A stretch of DNA of 64,000 nucleotides, taken from contig CAMXCT020001779.1 in NCBI GenBank assembly GCA_947184155.2, positions 334,956 to 398,955 on the forward strand, written 5' to 3'. The stretch is from Cladocopium goreaui. Taxonomy: Eukaryota; Sar; Dinophyceae; Suessiales; Symbiodiniaceae. Positions 22,301 to 33,400 of this stretch are shown here, one piece after another. The notes beneath the pieces are model-generated. The model saw nothing but the letters and a program-made list of their open reading frames with translations, was not told the DNA's origin and made no database searches. How positions within the stretch are numbered: position 1 is the first letter of the stretch; every line of letters starts with the position of its first letter. Both the position numbers and the translations under genes were made by a program.

Positions 22301-23321
22301 AAGCAGACCAAGAAGAAAAAGGCTGAAGACGGTGAGGACGAGGAGGACAGACTTAGATTGCATGTTTCTGCATTTTCTGTTAGTTGGTAGTTGCGTTTTG
22401 TTCAAAAACTTTGAGGTAATCCTACATGAAACATGACTCCCAACAGTTGTTACCATCCCAATTGTAGGCTTAGGTAGGCGACTCCACCAAGATCGGCGTC
22501 GAGGCTGTTTTCGACCAACTTTACCGTGTTTTATGCTGTTTTTGGCCTCTTCTTTTTTGGGGGGGTTCGGGGGGTGGGGGTGCTAATAGCGTCCTTGCTT
22601 CTGCGTTCCAGGTCATGCTACGTTGCTGAACATCTCTTGCAACTTGCAACGCTCTTGATGCTACGTTGATGAACGTCTCTTGCAACTTGCAACGCTCTTG
22701 ATGCTACGTTGATGAACGTCTCTTGCAACTTGCAACGCTCTTGATGCTACGTTGATGAACGTCTCTTGCAACTTGCCACGCTCTTGATGCTACGTTGCTG
22801 AACGTCTCTTGCAACTTGCCACGCTCTTGATGCTGCGTTGCTGAACCAAAATATGAGGTGCGTTGGAATTGGTCAAGTCGCCTGGCATGGTTGACTAACT
22901 GGGTCAGAAGTGTGGTATGAGTGAACTAGTCCTGTGTTTGTTCAAGCTAGCTCCCACAACTTCTTGCAGTCGCATGACTCGGAGCGGTTTTGTTTTGTGC
23001 TGAAGAAAAGGTATTGAAAAACATGTGGACTATGGAACATTTGACACATCACTGCTGGACCATTCTTATCAGCACAATGTCAAATTTTGTTTACCTCAAA
23101 AGTGTTCACAGACATCCAGCCCCATCCTGCAGAACAACAATCCCATGGAACACTTGGAGGGTGAATCATCGGATGAAGAGCTCGCCGAGTTGCAGCAAGA
23201 AATTGATGATCATCACCATGCCCAAGTCCACGAAATCTTTGCTGCTGCCCAGGAAGCACCAGCAGAGGAGAAGGATGCTGACATGGCTACTCATCTTCAC
23301 GAGAATTGCAGTTTGGGATAA
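16330..23321 (+). CDS. Large multi-exon protein of unknown function
   Basis: Exons read: 16330-16770, 17052-17239, 17391-17693, 17846 to about 18329, 18455-18946, 19258 to about 19606, about 19780-20050, 20333 to about 20420, about 20560-20652, about 20814-21124, 21298 to about 22340, and about 23131-23321 with TAA. Phase agrees at every junction with exact ends, including QVPSVWGVDG, FTRFSKKLPSD and VLKLRYFKFDPAR. The first donor is GC. The product is about 1,000 residues of mainly helical, soluble character with no signal peptide or membrane span. Notable parts are an early EEAIMLLRNVIALRWGY helix, a Trp/His-rich stretch (FSWWDHAAKHDSSWH), a late Lys-rich helix (NQKQRKQTKKKKAED) and an acidic end (GESSDEELAELQQEIDD). 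No family is recognised. Upstream exons may lie beyond the retroelement. Confidence 0.65.
16842..16960. repeat. Tandem duplication of about 59 bp in an intron
   Basis: The string TTGGGAAAAGCTTCGTTTAC occurs twice about 59 bases apart. The full units match apart from several base changes (CTGCACC against CGGCCCC). They lie in the first intron of the large gene. Confidence 0.85.
22617..22847. repeat. 43-bp tandem repeat, five full copies plus part of a sixth
   Basis: The unit begins GCTACGTTGATGAACGTCTC and ends CAACGCTCTTGAT. Copies start at 22617, 22660, 22703, 22746 and 22789, with a partial copy at 22832. They differ at a few sites only (TTGCTG/TTGATG, TGCAACG/TGCCACG). The array lies in the last intron of the large gene. 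Confidence 0.95.
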
Positions 23322-23454
23322 GTTGGCCGCAGCTATCAAAATCACCAGATATTCTTTCGAATCTGATTCCAGTTCCTCTCAATAATAGTAGCTTTGTGCA
23401 TGCGTTTGGCTCGCTGGTGCACAGGATGGTCAGATACGTGTGAGCGCAGGATGT

Positions 23455-23760
23455 CCTGTCATCAAGATCATCATCATCATCATCATCACCATCATCATCA
23501 TCACCATGATCATCATCAACATCATCACCACCATCATCATCATCATCATCACCGCAGACACATCACCAACATCACCACCACGATCATCATCATTATCGTC
23601 TGCATCGCCATCATCACCATCACCATATCACCACCATCATCATTGCCTTCCTCCTCCTCCTCATCATCATCATCATCATCGTCATCATCACCATCATCAT
23701 CATCATCATCATTGTCTTCCTCCTCCTCCTCCTCCTCATCATCATCATCATCGTCATCAC

Positions 23761-23793
<33 letters not shown>

Positions 23794-24085
23794 TGTCTTC
23801 CTCATCATCATCATCATCACCATCATCATCGTCATCATCATTATCGTCATCATCGGCCATCATGATCACCATCATTCTCATCATCAACTTCTTACTTACC
23901 ACCATCATCACCTGAATCATCATCGTCATCATCATCAACTACAAAATGACCACCATGACCATCATTAACATCATCATCATCATGAACAAAATAATCAAAA
24001 CCATCACGATCATCGGTTGTCTTGATCATCAATGTCATCTTGATCATCAACATCACCATGACCATCATGATCATTAACATCATGT
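23455..24085. repeat. CAT/ATC trinucleotide satellite
   Basis: This is a long run of CAT/ATC units with CAC, CGT and CTC variants, becoming less regular after about 23900. All frames read low-complexity His, Ser or Ile runs and none is a gene. It forms the left part of the first composite satellite module. Confidence 0.9.
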
Positions 24086-24149
24086 TCCTTATTTTCCCCT
24101 GTTCCCAAAATTACTGCAAATTACTTTACTTCGTGTGATCCCCACCATG

Positions 24150-24432
24150 ACATTTATATATTTTGTTACTGGCAAATTTTCTGGCATTCTATCTGACATT
24201 TTATCTGGCATTCTATCTGGCATATCTTCTGGCATTCTATCTGGCATATCTTCTGGTATTTTATCTGGCATATCTTTTGGCATTCTACCTGGCATATCTT
24301 CTGGCATATTTTCTGACATATCTTCTGGCATTCTATCTGGCATTCTATCGGGCATATCTTCTGGCATATTATCTGGCATATCTTCTGGCATTCTATGTGA
24401 CATTCCATCTGGCATATCTTCTGGCCTCCTAT
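24150..24432. repeat. 12-bp tandem array, module copy 1
   Basis: The array is built from CTGGCATATCTT and CTGGCATTCTAT units. It follows the conserved leader ATCCCCACCATGACATTTAT at about 24140, which also precedes the second array at about 26930. Confidence 0.9.
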
Positions 24433-24438
24433 CTGGCC

Positions 24439-24745
24439 GTTGAGGTCCAGCGGTGCACACTGAGCTGGGCAGGTCCCCGGTTGAGGTCCAGCGGTGCACA
24501 CTGAGCTGGGCAGCTCACAGGTTGAGGTCCAGCGGTGCACACTGAGCTGGGCAGGTCCCGGGTTGAGGTCCAGCGGTGCACACTGAGCTGGGCAGGTCCC
24601 CGGTTGAGGTCCAGCGGTGCACACTGAGCTGGGCAGGTCCCCGGTTGAGGTCCAGCGGTGCACACTGAGCTGGGCAGCTCACAGGTTGAGGTCCAGCGGT
24701 GCACACTGAGCTGGGCAGCTCGCAGGTTGAGGTCCAGCAGCGCGC
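24439..24745. repeat. 41-bp tandem array, module copy 1
   Basis: Seven or more units start GTTGAGGTCCAGCGGTGCAC, spaced 41 bases (24439, 24480, 24521 and so on). As 41 is not divisible by 3, a frame through the array cycles through three peptides. A related 40-bp unit occurs at 27647-27926. Confidence 0.95.
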
Positions 24746-24779
24746 ACTGAGCTGGGAAGTTGGCGAAGCGCTTGGCGAC

Positions 24780-24900
24780 GAGTTGGCAAGGTTGGCAAGG
24801 CGGAAGTGGAGGTGGAAGAGGCGGAGGCGAGGAGGAGGGCGAGGAGGACAGCTAGTCGAGGAGGAGGAGGAGGAAGAGGCGGCGAGGAAATACTTAAAGG
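24780..24900. repeat. GA/GGC-rich tail of module copy 1
   Basis: A purine-rich run (GAGGAGGAGGAGGAAGAGG and similar) directly follows the 41-bp array. The same kind of tail follows the 40-bp array in module copy 2. Confidence 0.8.
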
Positions 24901-24959
24901 TTGCTTTCATTTTTGTTCCCTTCCAGTTCCCCTCCCTTGTCCCCCTGTTCTGCCCCTGT

Positions 24960-25380
24960 GTGTGCACAAGCTTCTGTGTTTAAAAGCGTCTTTGTGTACA
25001 AGCATCTCTATGCAAGAGCGTCTGTGTGTAAAGGCGTCTGTAGGCTCAGTAAAAGCTTCTGTGTATAAAAGCGTTTTGCTCCCCTTCTTGCCTTATGTCC
25101 CCCCCCTTGTTCCCCTTTTCCCCCCTTGTTCCCGTGTTCCCGCCCCTTCTCCTCTGTCCCTTTCTGTTCCCCTAATTAAGACACGTACCAAAAGCTTACT
25201 TTTCTTTATGTTTTCTTCCTGTTCCCTTCCTCTGCCCCCCTTACCATGTTCCCCCCCTGTTTCCCTGTTCCCCCCTTGTTCTTCTAATTAAGACACCAAA
25301 AGGTTGCTTTCACTTAGGTTTCCTTCCCGTGCCCTCCCCTTTACCCCTCCTGTTCCCACCCCTGTTAACCTGGGAGGATG
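24960..25380. repeat. 16-bp TGTGTAAAAGCGTCTG-type units, then a pyrimidine-rich tract
   Basis: About 24960-25075 holds six irregular units like TGTGTAAAGGCGTCTG. The reverse complement of this unit builds the arrays near 60.0 and 60.9 kb. From 25080 to 25380 the plus strand is rich in CCCCTTGTTCCC-type runs. No coding signal was seen. Confidence 0.75.
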
Positions 25381-25719
25381 CATGCATGTGCGCCATTGAA
25401 TCTCTTTTCCTGCGCGCGTACCGACACCTGTTTCCTGCGCGTAGGTGATTAAGGGATCCAGCTTGTAGATAAGCTAGATTCATGTAACCAGGTGAGCTCC
25501 TTCCCCCCTCAAAGGTGACTTGATTCATAGTGGCCCACCAAATAGGGTAACAGAACGTTAAAACAGTGATATGGTCATATGATATGTTTTTCGTTTCAGA
25601 CCATTTTAGACATCATCTTTTAGTGTGGAAAGATAGATGATAAAGATAATTCTATATCTATATCATACATATTATCAAGAATCTCCTTGAGGTAGTGCTA
25701 AGCTTGCAATTGATCCCAG

Positions 25720-26452
25720 CTCGCTCAGGAGCCCAAACGGGAAGACCCAGAACCTGATGATGCGGATTCGAAACCAGAGAAGGCGTTTATCTAAATTTGC
25801 AGACTCATGTCTGCCCACGGTTTCTCCAAACTTTGTTCAAGTCTGTTTGAGGGAATCCTTGGTGTCTCACATGACAGGACCACCCACATGACAGCATAGC
25901 CTGCATGCTGAAAGGATTGTTGTTCAGAAACAAAAGAGATCAGTGTAAATAAACACAGATTACAACCGAGGCCTTTTTTTATTCATGGATAATGTAAAAT
26001 AAACCCTTTACATGATGGACTCTTGGTTATGGATAGTTTCCAATCCCTCATTCCTGTAAGCCAAAAGATTTGCTTGGCAGGCGCAGCGAGCTGATGCAGG
26101 TGGGGTTCATGAACCGAAGCGGCCGCACGTGGCCACTGAAGCAGACCTTCCCCCTGGGCTTCAGCTACACCGAGGATACCCGGCAAAATCAAATCCCTTT
26201 GTACAGGTTCACTTGCCACCATCTTTCCGGTATGAGGGAAAGGGATCCAGAGCGGTCTCCTACCTACCAGAGGATGGTCAAATGCTTTCCCGTGGCACAG
26301 TTCGAACTTTTCAACAAGCTTTGAGCTGTGTTGTCAGCTGGAGTTGGATGTGGTGGAACACGTTGTCTAGCACGGAGCAAAGTGCCCTCCGAGCTATGGA
26401 CAGCAAACCTGTTGGGGGTTGTGCACCTTCTAAAAGAAGGAAGGTGCAATAG
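25720..26452 (+). CDS. Candidate exons of a short or partial gene
   Basis: One candidate is about 25732-25785, after CTCGCTCAG, reading EPKREDPEPDDADSKPEK before a GC donor. A second begins at about 26080 after TTGGCAG and reads RSELMQVGFMNRSGRTW then PLKQTFPLGFSYTEDTRQ, with very GC-rich third positions. From about 26205 another frame (VHLPPSFRYEGKGSRAV onward) runs to TAG at 26450-26452 and ends in the basic CAPSKRRKVQ. The join between these segments is not resolved. No family is recognised. The gene would lie between the two composite satellite modules. Confidence 0.35.
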
Positions 26453-26619
26453 AAACGGTACAAGTTTGGAAAGCAACATGAAAGGGGAGAAAAACAGAAT
26501 CAAATTGAGTGTGGGTATTGCCAGCACTGCTTGCACAAGATGTGTACCTAAAACAACCTATGATATTCCCAAAAAACATAAAGAATGGTCAGCTTCACGA
26601 ATGCAAATGTGAGAGTTAG

Positions 26620-26669
26620 AGTAGTAGTACTTGTTCTTGTTCTTGTTCTTGTTCTTGTTCTTGTTCTTC

Positions 26670-26704
<35 letters not shown>

Positions 26705-26840
26705 CTTGTTGTTGTTGTTGTTGTCGTCGTCGTCGTCGTTGTTGTTGTCTTTATGATGGTCCTTATGGTCCTTATGATGGTCCTTATGATGGTCCTTATG
26801 GTGGTCCTTATGATGGTCCTCATGATGGTCCTCATGGTTT
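26620..26840. repeat. TTGTTC/GTTGTT tract and 15-bp ATGGTCCTT array
   Basis: Hexanucleotide GTTCTT units change to GTTGTT/GTCGTC, then about six ATGGTCCTTATGATGG-type units follow. It occupies the place that the CAT satellite holds in module copy 1. Confidence 0.9.
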
Positions 26841-26934
26841 GTCTTCCATTCCTTTGACATGTATCATCTATATAAATACAGGGATAATCATCACAACTGA
26901 GGATAAAAAAAAATTACTTTACTTCTGATCCCCA

Positions 26935-27640
26935 CCATGACATTTATACATTTTCTTACTGGCAAATCTTCTGGCATTCTATCTGACATATCTTCTGACA
27001 TTCTATTTGGCATTCTATCTGGCACATCTTCTGGCATTCTATCTGACATATCTTCTGACATTCTATTTGGCATTCTATCTGGCACATCTTCTGGCATTCT
27101 ATCTGACATATCTTCTGACATTCTATTTGGCATTCTATCTGGCATATCTTCTGGCATTCTATCTGACATATCTTCTGGCATATCTTCTGGCATATCTTCT
27201 GGCATATCTTCTGGCATTCTATCTGGCAAATCTGATGCATTCTATCTGGCATATCTTCTGGCATTCTATTTGACATATCTTCTGGCATTCTATCTGGCAT
27301 TCTATCTGGCATATCTTCTGGCATATATTCTGACATATCTTCTGGCATTCTATCTGACATATCTTCTGGCATATATTCTGACATATCTTCTGGCATATCT
27401 TCTGGCATATCTTCTGGCATATCTTCTGACACATCTATCTGGCATATCTTCTGGCATATTTTCTGGCATTCTATCTGGCAAATCTTCTGGCATTCTATCT
27501 GGCATTCTATCTGGCATATCTTCTGGCATATTATCTGGCATTCTATCTGGCATATCTTCTGGCATATCTGCTGGCATATCTTCTGACATTCTTTCTGACA
27601 TTCTTTCTAACTTTCTTCTGCACATTCTTTGTCCCATATC
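26935..27640. repeat. 12-bp tandem array, module copy 2
   Basis: This is the same CTGGCATATCTT/CTGGCATTCTAT family as 24150-24432 and more than twice as long. A higher-order unit of about 60 bases (ATTCTATTTGGCATTC...) repeats three times near 26975-27150. Confidence 0.95.
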
Positions 27641-27646
27641 TTCCTA

Positions 27647-27926
27647 CATGAGGTCCGGCAGGGAACACTTGGCGTGGATACTCGCGGTTGAGGCCCGGCA
27701 GGGAACACTGGGCGTGGATGGTCGTGGTTGAGGTCCGGCAGGGAACACTGGGCGTGGCTGGTCGTGGTTGAGGTCCGGCAGGGAACACTGGGCGTGGATG
27801 GCCGTGGTTGAGGTCCGGCAGGGACCACTGGGCGTGGATGGCCGTGGTTGAGGTCCGGCAGGGAACACTGGGCGTGGATGGTCGTGGTTGAGGTCCGGCA
27901 GCGCACACTGTGGATCGCGAGTCGCA
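27647..27926. repeat. 40-bp tandem array, module copy 2
   Basis: Seven units start GTTGAGGTCCGGCAGGGAAC at 40-base spacing (27687, 27727, 27767 and so on). The unit is alignable to the 41-bp unit of copy 1 over its first 30 bases. A GA-rich tail (27927-28060) follows. Confidence 0.95.
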
Positions 27927-28060
27927 GTTGAGCAGGAGGACGAGGAGGACAACGAGGACGACGAGGACAACGAGAGGACGACAAGGATGACAAGGAGGAC
28001 GAGGAGGAGAGGAGGAGGAGGAGAGGAGGACGAGAGGAGGACGAGGCAGGAGGAGGAGGC

Positions 28061-28326
28061 AACTGACATAAAATCTAACAACCCTCACCTGGCAGGTGGG
28101 GAACAACATCGCATTTTGAATCACAAAGCCAGTCCAAGTCATGTTCACCATTTTCGCCAAAGATACGAAGAAAAAAAATATACAGTGATGGCCCTTTTTC
28201 AGTTATAAGTCAGTTTTAATTGCATTTCTGGAATCTATAATTATTCAATTATAAGCAATTATATATAACTGGTTTTTAGGGCTTTAAGTGTAGTATCCTG
28301 CTAAATGATATTGAGTATCCTTATGC
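28061..28326. other. Spacer after module copy 2
   Basis: This is AT-rich sequence with no supported exon; the plus and minus gene blocks converge around here. Confidence 0.35.
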
Positions 28327-30049
28327 GCTGTCCAGTGCCACCTCTGAGAGCCGCCAAGCTTCAAGAAGACTTGCGACAGATTGCTTAGAATGGGCAGCAA
28401 CAGACTCACCAAGGCTAACCTTGGATCAAACTGGTGGATTTTGTGGAACAGAAAAAAATAAAAACACATATATTTTGGAACATTCTGGAAAACAAAACGC
28501 AATATCTCATAGTTTCTATATAAAATTGTCTTCCCTAATTATTAGGGATTCCGGATACCTACATACATATTTATCTATTGAAATTATGTTTAAAAGAAAA
28601 CACATAGGAGCAGCACAATTCACCAAACGTTCTGGGAAAACAAAACAGCATATCTTTTGCAATTTGGTGACCTCTGTTCCTCATCCATCGACAACTGTTG
28701 TTGAGGGCTGAAGTCAATGGTATGTATCGCACCTAGACCACCTCAGCGACAATCGACCGTCATGCCAAAAAAACCATCTGCGAACGGCAGGCAACAAAAA
28801 ACAAGTTTACCGAAAAACCATCCAAAATCCATCAAAAGGCACTGGATCAAGGACTTTTAGGCTCATGTAGCAAAGTCTTTCATAGTCTGCATGTTTCCTT
28901 CTGCGGCTTCTCAGCAAGTTGCAATGAAGAGCTCGCCGATAATCTTGCTTCCGATACCACCTGGGCGGTGGATTCCTGGATTCGCAAAGGGCCCTCACCT
29001 TGGCCTGTTGTGCAAACATGATTTTTGAAGTGTCGAAGTCTCAAAAATTGCAATTCTGCTCTCTCTCTCTATAATTATATGGAAATGTGTATGTATATAT
29101 ATATAAACATATTCATATACATATTATATTATATTATATTATATTAAACTGATACTACATTATATTATGTTAAATATATGTCATATTAAATTATTCTATG
29201 TTATGTTATATTATGTTATGTTATGTTATGTTTTATAATATATTATATATACCTATATGGAATATAATATATATATATATGTGATTTACCTGGATATACC
29301 TGGATCTATTCTGGAGACAATGCCACTGCTTGTGAGCTCTTCTTTCGCGGTGAGAAACGCATGTTGGAGTGTTTCCGCAATCAACCAAAACATATATAGT
29401 CATCAAGCATTTTCCTGGATTGGTGGAACAAAATCCTCCAATCAACCATTCACCAAGGTGCACCACATGAAAACGACTCCTGCTACGACTTATCCACAAG
29501 GGACCCTTCGATCAAGGCACTCGTTGCCCAGTTGCCTCAGCCTCTCTGCATGGCTCAGGCGAGCCTCAAAACCACTGGGACGAGTGAGTCCTGGAATTTC
29601 CAACCCGCTGGGGTTGATCTGGGGGGATTCCCATGGTTTACCTATCAAAATGAGGCTTTTATGGATCCACATGCTGGTTCTATAATGTTCTATCTGGGAA
29701 GAACTAGGGCGCTGAGATCGCTGTGAGGTTGCTAGAATTACCGAGTTGCTAGAATTACCGACTGGCGATTGATGAGGTTTGATGAGGGAAAGTGAATGGA
29801 AACCAACGTAAATTGGATGGGAAATGGATGAGGAGACTTGCAAACCCAAGGTTTTTAGTCACAATCTGTTCACACACAATCACGCGACTATCGCCGTGGT
29901 AAAACATATATCATTTCGCTGGAGAAGCTCTCTGCCAATTCTGGGCACCTGCGTGCTAAACAAAACATGGGGACGATGTTCCATGCCAACAATTCGCAAA
30001 GGGCACTCTTCACCGAAATATTTTGATGCTTGCTGGTCGGTGGCTTCAA
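28327..30049 (-). CDS. Candidate gene with a TPR-like helical repeat
   Basis: Minus-strand exons read: 30049-29949 (LKPPTSKHQNISVKSALCEL then LAWNIVPMFCLAR), 29574-29505 (SGFEARLSHAERLRQLGN then ECLDRR), about 28995 to 28900, and a possible last exon about 28410-28327 ending LSEVALDSA. The first junction matches in phase (AG + T) and the second donor is GTCCCT. AERLRQLGNECLDRR fits helix A of a tetratricopeptide repeat (A..L...GN) and a phase-0 reading of the next exon (VVSEARLSASSSL) fits helix B, but another frame (WYRKQDYRRALHC) is also open there. TPRs mediate protein contacts. The start is not found. Confidence 0.4.
29085..29285. repeat. AT-rich microsatellite with TTATG/TATAT units
   Basis: TATAT, ATTAT and TTATG units follow one another for about 200 bases. 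No coding signal was seen. Confidence 0.85.
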
Positions 30050-30277
30050 CTGGAACATGTTGGCAAATACACATTGACATATAGAAAACAGTGGATCGCT
30101 CCATTTTTGAGGATGATTAGTTACAATATAAAACATCTTCGAAACAGCCAGCCAGAATAAACCTCGTTGACATTCAGAGCTAATAATCATTCGACACTAT
30201 TTGTTTAACATACTGCTTATATATATATATACATTTTGTGCCTGCTGTTTTGTTGATTGGTCTACCTGTACCTCTAT

Positions 30278-30375
30278 TAATCCCATCCCCCTTTAAAAAA
30301 AAACATCAACCATTTTTCCCAGTTGTGTGGAGTTTGGGGGTGTTTAACGTTAGGGGGAAGGGATTATTCTATTGG
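30278..30375. mobile_element. Short terminal-inverted-repeat element, family 3
   Basis: The left end TAATCCCATCCCCCTTT and the right end AGGGGGAAGGGATTA are inverted copies. The element is about 98 bases with no coding capacity. The same ends are found at 41757-42272 and 54880-55336. Confidence 0.6.
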
Positions 30376-30447
30376 CATGATATTGAAATCCCTAGTTAAA
30401 TCTCATTAAGTCCCATTAAACCACCATTGGTTGTACTGTCTGTCATG

Positions 30448-33400
30448 TCATTTTCTCAGCTTCCGTCCTTCCCCCAGGAGCCATTGCAACAGCTGCTTGC
30501 GCTCGGCATCCACTTCGCAGAAGTACCTGTGACGCTTGGGTGTGGGCCCCCACCACCTTCCCATCTATGTTACGTAATTTGACATAGCTAGCTATTGAAA
30601 ATGGTCCATTGATAATTGATACCTATTCAAAGTGGTGATTTTTCATAGCTATGTTTGTTTACCTCAAAGGGTATACGTTAAAAAAAAAACTCGGAGAACC
30701 CATGCCTGGCTTTCAACAAAAAAATCCACCATGGGTTACCCAAGCAAGTCCGGGACTTGCTCACAGGAAACTCATCTTCAAAAGCTGCTTGTGACAGGTT
30801 ACCCTCTTGGCAATCAAAGATGGCCTGGATCTTCCATGAGGCCCGCCTTTGAGGAACATATTCCCACAACTGGCTGGGCAGCAAACTTAGTAACTTGCAA
30901 CCGTCCAACACCGAGGCAAAACCATTTCGGAAGCACCAGTGATTTAATGGTGATTTAATGGTGATTTAAGATCCTGCATGCTTTGCTGCAATATGCTGCA
31001 ATCTACCCTCCTGTAGCAGCTACTCCTCCAAACCAAGGCACCTCAGCCAGTGTTCTCGAAGCATATCGCGCTGTCTCTCTTGCTCTGCATCCCATTTGGA
31101 TGGTGCCATGGCGCCAAGAAAGGCCTGTTGGAATGCTCGGATGGATCAGCTGGTCTTTGAAATCTGCTTGCGCATCTCCATTCTCTCTATCATTCTCCAT
31201 CCATATTGAGAGGTAATATCCAACTGATAATGATTTTCATCCATGTGTCACATGTCCATCCATATTCTCCATCCAATTGATATTGATTTTCAAGTTGATC
31301 CAATTAATCCAGTGATGTCCTGAGACAATTTATTCAAATGGCGAGACGCCAGGACGCAAGGACGCACTCCAGTCTGAGCCCAAACGCCTCCATCCTGAGC
31401 CTTTTTTGAAGATGTCACTCCAACATGAATGTTATCTTCAAAAAGGTTGTACGTTGTGTAGAGGGATATTAAAGATATATAAATATATAAATAATATATT
31501 GTTATCTATATAAGCTGTTATCTATATATATAATATTATTCATAATACATATATAATAATATATATATAGATAGATACCCATCACGCGATAATCCATTAT
31601 ATACACAACATAGAATATATAAAAAAAATAAAACATAATACAATATAATTTAATGGAATATAATATAGCATAACAGTATAACATAATATCATATAGTAAA
31701 ACACACACATATATATACATACAAATTCTGTGTTGATTAAGTAATAATTATGTTATTTTCAGTCATTTTCGATGGCCTTGATGCAATTCCATACATTCAT
31801 CATTGTTCCATGTTACATTATAGTCATCCACATTTCAAGGAAAACAACTTATCTTCCAAACTAATCCAAACCTACCACAGATCCACAGCACATCTGATCT
31901 GGCATCGGAGATTGCAGACAAGCAACACTGGCACCCAGTGGCATGGTCAGTGGCTCCTATGCAAAGTTCTCCCTAAAAAGGACGAGAAAAAAGCACGGCT
32001 TTTTTTGAGGTCGTAGGAAGGCAAAGCCATCTGACATGTGTTGTAAAATATCTACAATCAAATTGGTCTATATCTACAGCCGACATGTTAACATCATAAA
32101 TCATCATGAACATCTACAGAATACACACCCAATTCCGAGTCACATGCCTGGTGTTTTGTTGTACCTTGCCTCACTCTTTGGGATTTCTTTCCACATTTTT
32201 TTCGTCGCACGCTCCTGATTTGTCTCGTGAGGCTTTCCGGACCTGAGCTGATCTATCCCTATGTGATTTAAGCTGCTCAAACTGTCGGGCTGATGTCACT
32301 GATGTCCATGTTGATTCCATCTTAATTACTAAATATTACTAACATGCCCTTTTTGGATTGAGGTTTTTGCCCATGTCTCAGGTATTTAGTCGGATTTTTG
32401 GATGCTTTCCTTGTGAGAAATAGGGGTTGCAATTGGTGCAGCAACTTCGTTACGCAATGTTTGGTGTTTGGGCAGGGTGCACAATGATTCTCCTGTGAAA
32501 TCCAAAACTTGTCCTGGGTCAAAGTGTTCCGAAGAATCTACTAGTCTACAGGCTCCTCATGGGATTAGAATCTAACATACATAGACCTAGACATACATAC
32601 CATACCCTAATATCATCCCATTTCTAATGCCAAATGCAAAGCCTCTTGTCACACAGAATCCAGCAAGAAAGAAAATCATTAGCAGGATGGCTCCGGTGTT
32701 AGTGCGGCCAATACTTGAACATATGTTTGTCAAATGTTATCAGTGTACCATGTCGATCCATTACAAACATTCTCACAAAGTCTGCAGAAACTGCGGCAAA
32801 ATATATGGACCAATTGGAAGTTTTGCTTCAAGACTGGCCAGGTTGTGAGCCCAGTATGTCTCAATGCCCTTTGCATTCCTTTGCAGTTTGCATCCCTTTG
32901 CTGCATGCTGACCGCACTCCTTTTTTGTATCTGCTGCATCCAAAGCTTTGCATGGAACTGCCTCGTTTCTCAACGAGCTACTTTTTCGAGCCGCGGCCGA
33001 CGCATGAAGCATCAGGTCTGCAGGCCGTGGAAGCATCAGGTCTGCAGGCTGTGGAATATCACGCCGCGTATACGGGAAGAATCTGGCACACCGACACCCA
33101 CAGCATCTTGTGATGAAAATCCCTCATTATTGCGCTTGGCTTGGGCTTAGATTTGATGATTCTTCTATGCGCATGGATGGTACGCCTGAGGTGAGGGGAA
33201 AAACACAACAAACGGAGCACCAGAGACGGAAGTTTTTCTGACAATAATCTTTCAATCAACGACTTTCAGGCTCCAAGTTCACTTTTTGGGGCACTTTGTG
33301 AATTGGAAAAGCTTGGAGTTTCCTCTGTGGGTAACTGACCTGGCCAGTGTGGAGATGAGTTTCTTGCCGCTTCGATTTACCAACCAACGGGGCTCATCTT

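Noticed and set aside
23394-23938. His-, Ser- and Met/Asp-rich frames
   Set aside because: They are by-products of the CAT trinucleotide satellite.
24135-28160. Frames such as SGILSGISSGI, AYLLAFYL and MPEDMPD
   Set aside because: They are by-products of the 12-bp and 40/41-bp arrays.
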